Shown piece after piece: positions 13,328 to 15,171 of a stretch of 15,171 bases of DNA. This DNA is from Hydrogenophilales bacterium (lineage in GTDB: Bacteria > Pseudomonadota > Gammaproteobacteria > Burkholderiales > Thiobacillaceae): positions 1 to 15,171 of the forward strand of contig JAABQE010000033.1 of the NCBI GenBank assembly GCA_011391655.1. The letters run 5' to 3'. Within the stretch, counting starts at the first letter, position 1. Every line of letters begins with the position of its first letter. The position numbers were made by a program, and so were the translations under genes. A model generated the notes under the pieces. It made no database searches. It had not been told where the DNA came from and saw nothing but the letters and a program-made list of their open reading frames with translations.

Positions 13328-14524
13328 ATGACCCCCTCAGCCAACCTCAATCTGGTGAATGCCCTGCAGGCGCAGCCGAATGGCAGAAAGCAGTCCGACT
13401 CGAGCGCTGCAGACACCCCGTTCAGCCAGGTGTTGTCGAATGAAATTGCACAAAACAAGCCTGCGAATGAAACCAAAAATGAAACCAAAAAAGACAGTAA
13501 AGGTGACACCAAACAGGCCGCCCAATCCAGTTCGGAGCCCGCTTCAAGTGACGGGACTGCCTCCGAGGATGCCATTCAAGCGGACGCTTTCACACTCAAT
13601 CCACTGAACCCGCCACTAGCAGAAACCAGCACCGCTCAAACCGATCCCTTGCTGCCCGTTGCAGATGCCATCCCGCTACTGCCTGACGCCATGCTGGCGA
13701 TGGCAGCAGCGCCCAATCTGATCACGCCGCCCCCGCCACCCAAAGGCGTAGCGGATGCCGCTGGCGGGTTCGCCGCGCAAGCGCCCGTTCTGCGTGATCC
13801 CCTAGCCGGAAACGCCGTGCAGCCAGGACAGCTAGCCGATGCAGCAGCCGATGCCCAAGCGGCAGCCCAGCAGCCGGCCAAAGCGGATTTTCAGGCCGCC
13901 ATGGCTGCAACCCCGGCTCACGCTACGGCCGCAGCCGCCGTGCTCCCTGGACAAATCGCAGCGGCGCTGTCGCCCGACACGCTGAAACTGGATGATGGCC
14001 GCCCCGACGGCATGGCCCACCCCAGCATGGCCAGCACTGCGCACACCCTCCTGGGTACGGTCAGCGTTCCTGCCAGCGCCGCCAGCAACGCCCTCGCACC
14101 ATCGGTAGGCAGCGCAGCATGGGGGCAGGCGCTCGGTGAAAAAATTGTCTGGATGACGGCAGGCGCGCAACAGACAGCATCGCTCACGCTCAATCCCCCC
14201 AACCTGGGGCCCATGCAGATTGTGCTTAACGTCACCAACGATCAAGCCACCGCCAGCTTCTTTTCTGCCCAACCTGAAGTCCGCCAGGCACTCGAAGCAG
14301 CCCTGCCCAAGCTCCGCGAGATGATGAACGAAGCGGGTATCCAGTTGGGACAGGCAACGGTGGGCTCGGAGCAGCAACAGCAGCAAAACGAGGCGACCAG
14401 TCGCGAGGCGCGACGGACCGCCCCTTCCTACCCCGGCTCAAACACTGAAATCGACACCGGCATCCAGCCCCCCCCCACCCTGGTCCGGCAATCTGGCCGC
14501 GGTCTGGTCGACACCTTCGCCTGA
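13328..14524 (+). CDS. fliK: flagellar hook-length control protein FliK
   Basis: Secreted ruler that measures the hook and, through its C-terminal domain, makes FlhB switch export from hook to filament proteins. 398 residues, close to the enteric 405. The N-terminal 260 residues are low-complexity (Ala, Pro, Gln), with an NETKNETK repeat (47-54) and PPPPPK (134-139), fitting an extended ruler. The C-terminal globular domain is at about 264-346 (WGQALGEKIVWM, then the hallmark LNPPNLGPMQIVL, and REMMNEAGIQLGQATV), followed by a Gln-rich tail (EQQQQQN). ATG 13328 has gagg at 13318-13321, 23 nt after fliJ. It is the last gene of this run before a 311-nt gap. Confidence 0.95.
   Translation: MTPSANLNLVNALQAQPNGRKQSDSSAADTPFSQVLSNEIAQNKPANETKNETKKDSKGDTKQAAQSSSEPASSDGTASEDAIQADAFTLNPLNPPLAETSTAQTDPLLPVADAIPLLPDAMLAMAAAPNLITPPPPPKGVADAAGGFAAQAPVLRDPLAGNAVQPGQLADAAADAQAAAQQPAKADFQAAMAATPAHATAAAAVLPGQIAAALSPDTLKLDDGRPDGMAHPSMASTAHTLLGTVSVPASAASNALAPSVGSAAWGQALGEKIVWMTAGAQQTASLTLNPPNLGPMQIVLNVTNDQATASFFSAQPEVRQALEAALPKLREMMNEAGIQLGQATVGSEQQQQQNEATSREARRTAPSYPGSNTEIDTGIQPPPTLVRQSGRGLVDTFA
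13466..13489 (+). repeat. 12-bp tandem duplication in fliK
   Basis: Two perfect head-to-tail copies of aatgaaaccaaa, encoding NETK twice, in an A-rich patch of an otherwise GC-rich gene. Two degenerate units (KDSK, GDTK) follow at protein level. It stays in frame and lies in the ruler region. Confidence 0.85.
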
Positions 14525-14643
14525 GCCAACTCTGGACCAGCGCTGGATCAACTCATCGCCGACCTCCTTTTGACCCATTGTCTTGTCGGAAAAGCGAGCC
14601 GCCCACCCGACAAACATGCACATAGCCATGACGAACGGAAACC

Positions 14644-14700
14644 GGCAGACACTCGTTCTGCCCTGGCCTAATTAAGGGCAACAGGCGATCCAACATCGCC
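14644..14700 (+). other. cluster of small RNA hairpins after fliK
   Basis: Three short inverted repeats: ggcaga/tctgcc (14644-14649 with 14657-14662), gccct/agggc (14660-14664 with 14675-14679), and ggcgat/atcgcc (14684-14689 with 14695-14700, loop ccaac). The first two overlap by a few bases and so exclude one another. None has a T-tract, so termination is uncertain. Confidence 0.4.
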
Positions 14701-14760
14701 GAGACACCTGCTTGCCCGCGTCAGGTTTAACGATATACCTCCCTTTTCTCCCTCTTTTCG

Positions 14761-14776
14761 CGGCATCGAAGCTGCG
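14761..14776 (+). promoter_or_regulatory. candidate sigma-54-type promoter for fliL
   Basis: cGGCAtc-gaag-cTGCg keeps GG-N10-GC and 7 of 12 consensus positions. Initiation would fall about 48 nt before fliL ATG 14836. The match is loose and could be chance. Confidence 0.3.
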
Positions 14777-14835
14777 CGTTTCCCCGATAATGACGCCTAT
14801 GTACATTTGCTTGTCCCTGTAGAGGAACGCTAAAC

Positions 14836-15171
14836 ATGGCCAAACCCGCCCCGCCTGAAGAAGTCATCGATGCAGACGCAGCACCCGTTAAAAAATCCAA
14901 GAAAAAGCTGATCATCATTATTGGCACGGCTTTGGTGCTGCTCGGTGGCGGGGGTGCGGCCGCCTGGTTTCTGACGCAGGGCGGTCACGAACCGAAAGAG
15001 GCTCATGCTGAAGCGCCGAAAGCGCCGATTTTCCTTCCGCTTGAAACCTTCACCGTCAACCTTCAGGGGGGCGAGCAGTATCTTCAAACCGACATTACCT
15101 TGCAGGTGGCCGAGCAGGCGGATGTGGACGCCATCAAACTTTACATGCCGCGCGTTCGCAGCCGTTTACTC
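14836..15171 (+). CDS. fliL: flagellar basal-body protein FliL, 3'-truncated by the window edge
   Basis: Inner-membrane protein that rings the stator and supports motor function. 112 codons are present and the frame is open to the window end. Visible features are a charged cytoplasmic N-terminus (PEEVIDADAAPVKKSKKK), a single membrane segment at about 25-47 (LIIIIGTALVLLGGGG, then AAAWFL), a short acidic/His linker, and the start of the periplasmic domain (PIFLPLETFTVNLQ, then YLQTDITLQVAEQADVDAIK, PRVRSRLL), which is typical of FliL. ATG 14836 has agagga at 14821-14826. fliM and fliN are expected downstream but are not in view. Confidence 0.95.
   Translation, partial: MAKPAPPEEVIDADAAPVKKSKKKLIIIIGTALVLLGGGGAAAWFLTQGGHEPKEAHAEAPKAPIFLPLETFTVNLQGGEQYLQTDITLQVAEQADVDAIKLYMPRVRSRLL

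Larger units (their letters stand above)
14525..14835. other. intergenic region between fliK and fliL (311 nt)
   Basis: No convincing gene on either strand; minus-strand frames here are mostly antisense to fliK or fliL. It holds small inverted repeats (14644-14700), a pyrimidine tract (14738-14758), a possible sigma-70 pair ttgccc (14712-14717) and tatacc (14734-14739) spaced 16 nt, and a GG-N10-GC element (14761-14776). No T-tracted terminator is seen after fliK. The gap suggests that fliL starts a new transcription unit. Confidence 0.6.

Noticed and set aside
14538..14549. ccagcgctgg palindrome just after fliK as a terminator
   Set aside because: Stem without a usable loop and no T-tract follows.
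14438..14927. Small minus-strand frames around the fliK-fliL gap
   Set aside because: Largely antisense to the fliK end or fliL start, compositionally odd, and without ribosome sites or domains.

Overview
The window is one continuous stretch of a flagellar gene cluster, cut at both ends: it opens inside a flagellin gene (fliC) and closes inside fliL. Gene content and order, high GC, the FliT/FliK-like/FlhB-like trio after fliS, and a PilZ protein of the YcgR type point to a Gram-negative betaproteobacterium. A Nitrosomonadales- or Rhodocyclales-like relative is my best guess, but sequence reading alone cannot fix the genus. I see no tRNA, rRNA, CRISPR array, insertion sequence or phage gene.

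Region 1 (1-7474, plus strand) is the filament half: fliC (5'-truncated), flaG, fliD (cap), fliS (flagellin chaperone), fliT (cap chaperone), a FliK-like gene, a small FlhB-C-terminal-like gene, a ycgR-type PilZ gene and cheV. From flaG on, the genes are tightly packed (gaps of about 5-50 nt or small overlaps). fliC is separated from flaG by two strong hairpins. A GC-rich inverted repeat with T-tracts (7493-7538) closes this run after cheV and also serves fliE, which converges from the other strand.

Region 2 (7547-15171) is the basal-body and export half. fliE is on the minus strand and diverges from fliFGHIJK on the plus strand across a 241-nt control region, an arrangement also known from enteric bacteria. 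fliF/fliG, fliG/fliH and fliH/fliI overlap by 8, 8 and 1 nt, indicating translational coupling of the MS ring, the switch and the export ATPase complex. fliJ and the canonical fliK follow. A 311-nt gap with several small hairpins and promoter-like elements then leads into fliL. GG-N10-GC elements of sigma-54 type lie before fliE, fliF and fliL; they are weak to moderate matches and need testing.

Functionally, region 2 builds the MS ring, rod junction, switch, export ATPase and hook-length ruler. Region 1 builds and caps the filament and adds motor and chemotaxis inputs (c-di-GMP through the PilZ protein, receptor coupling through CheV). The least characterised part is the coupled pair at 4382-5708: a second FliK-type protein and an FlhB cytoplasmic-domain paralogue without the NPTH autocleavage motif. 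They look like paralogues of the two partners that control export specificity. Two FliK-type proteins in one cluster is the main candidate for unexplored biology here; the rest is well-known flagellar machinery.
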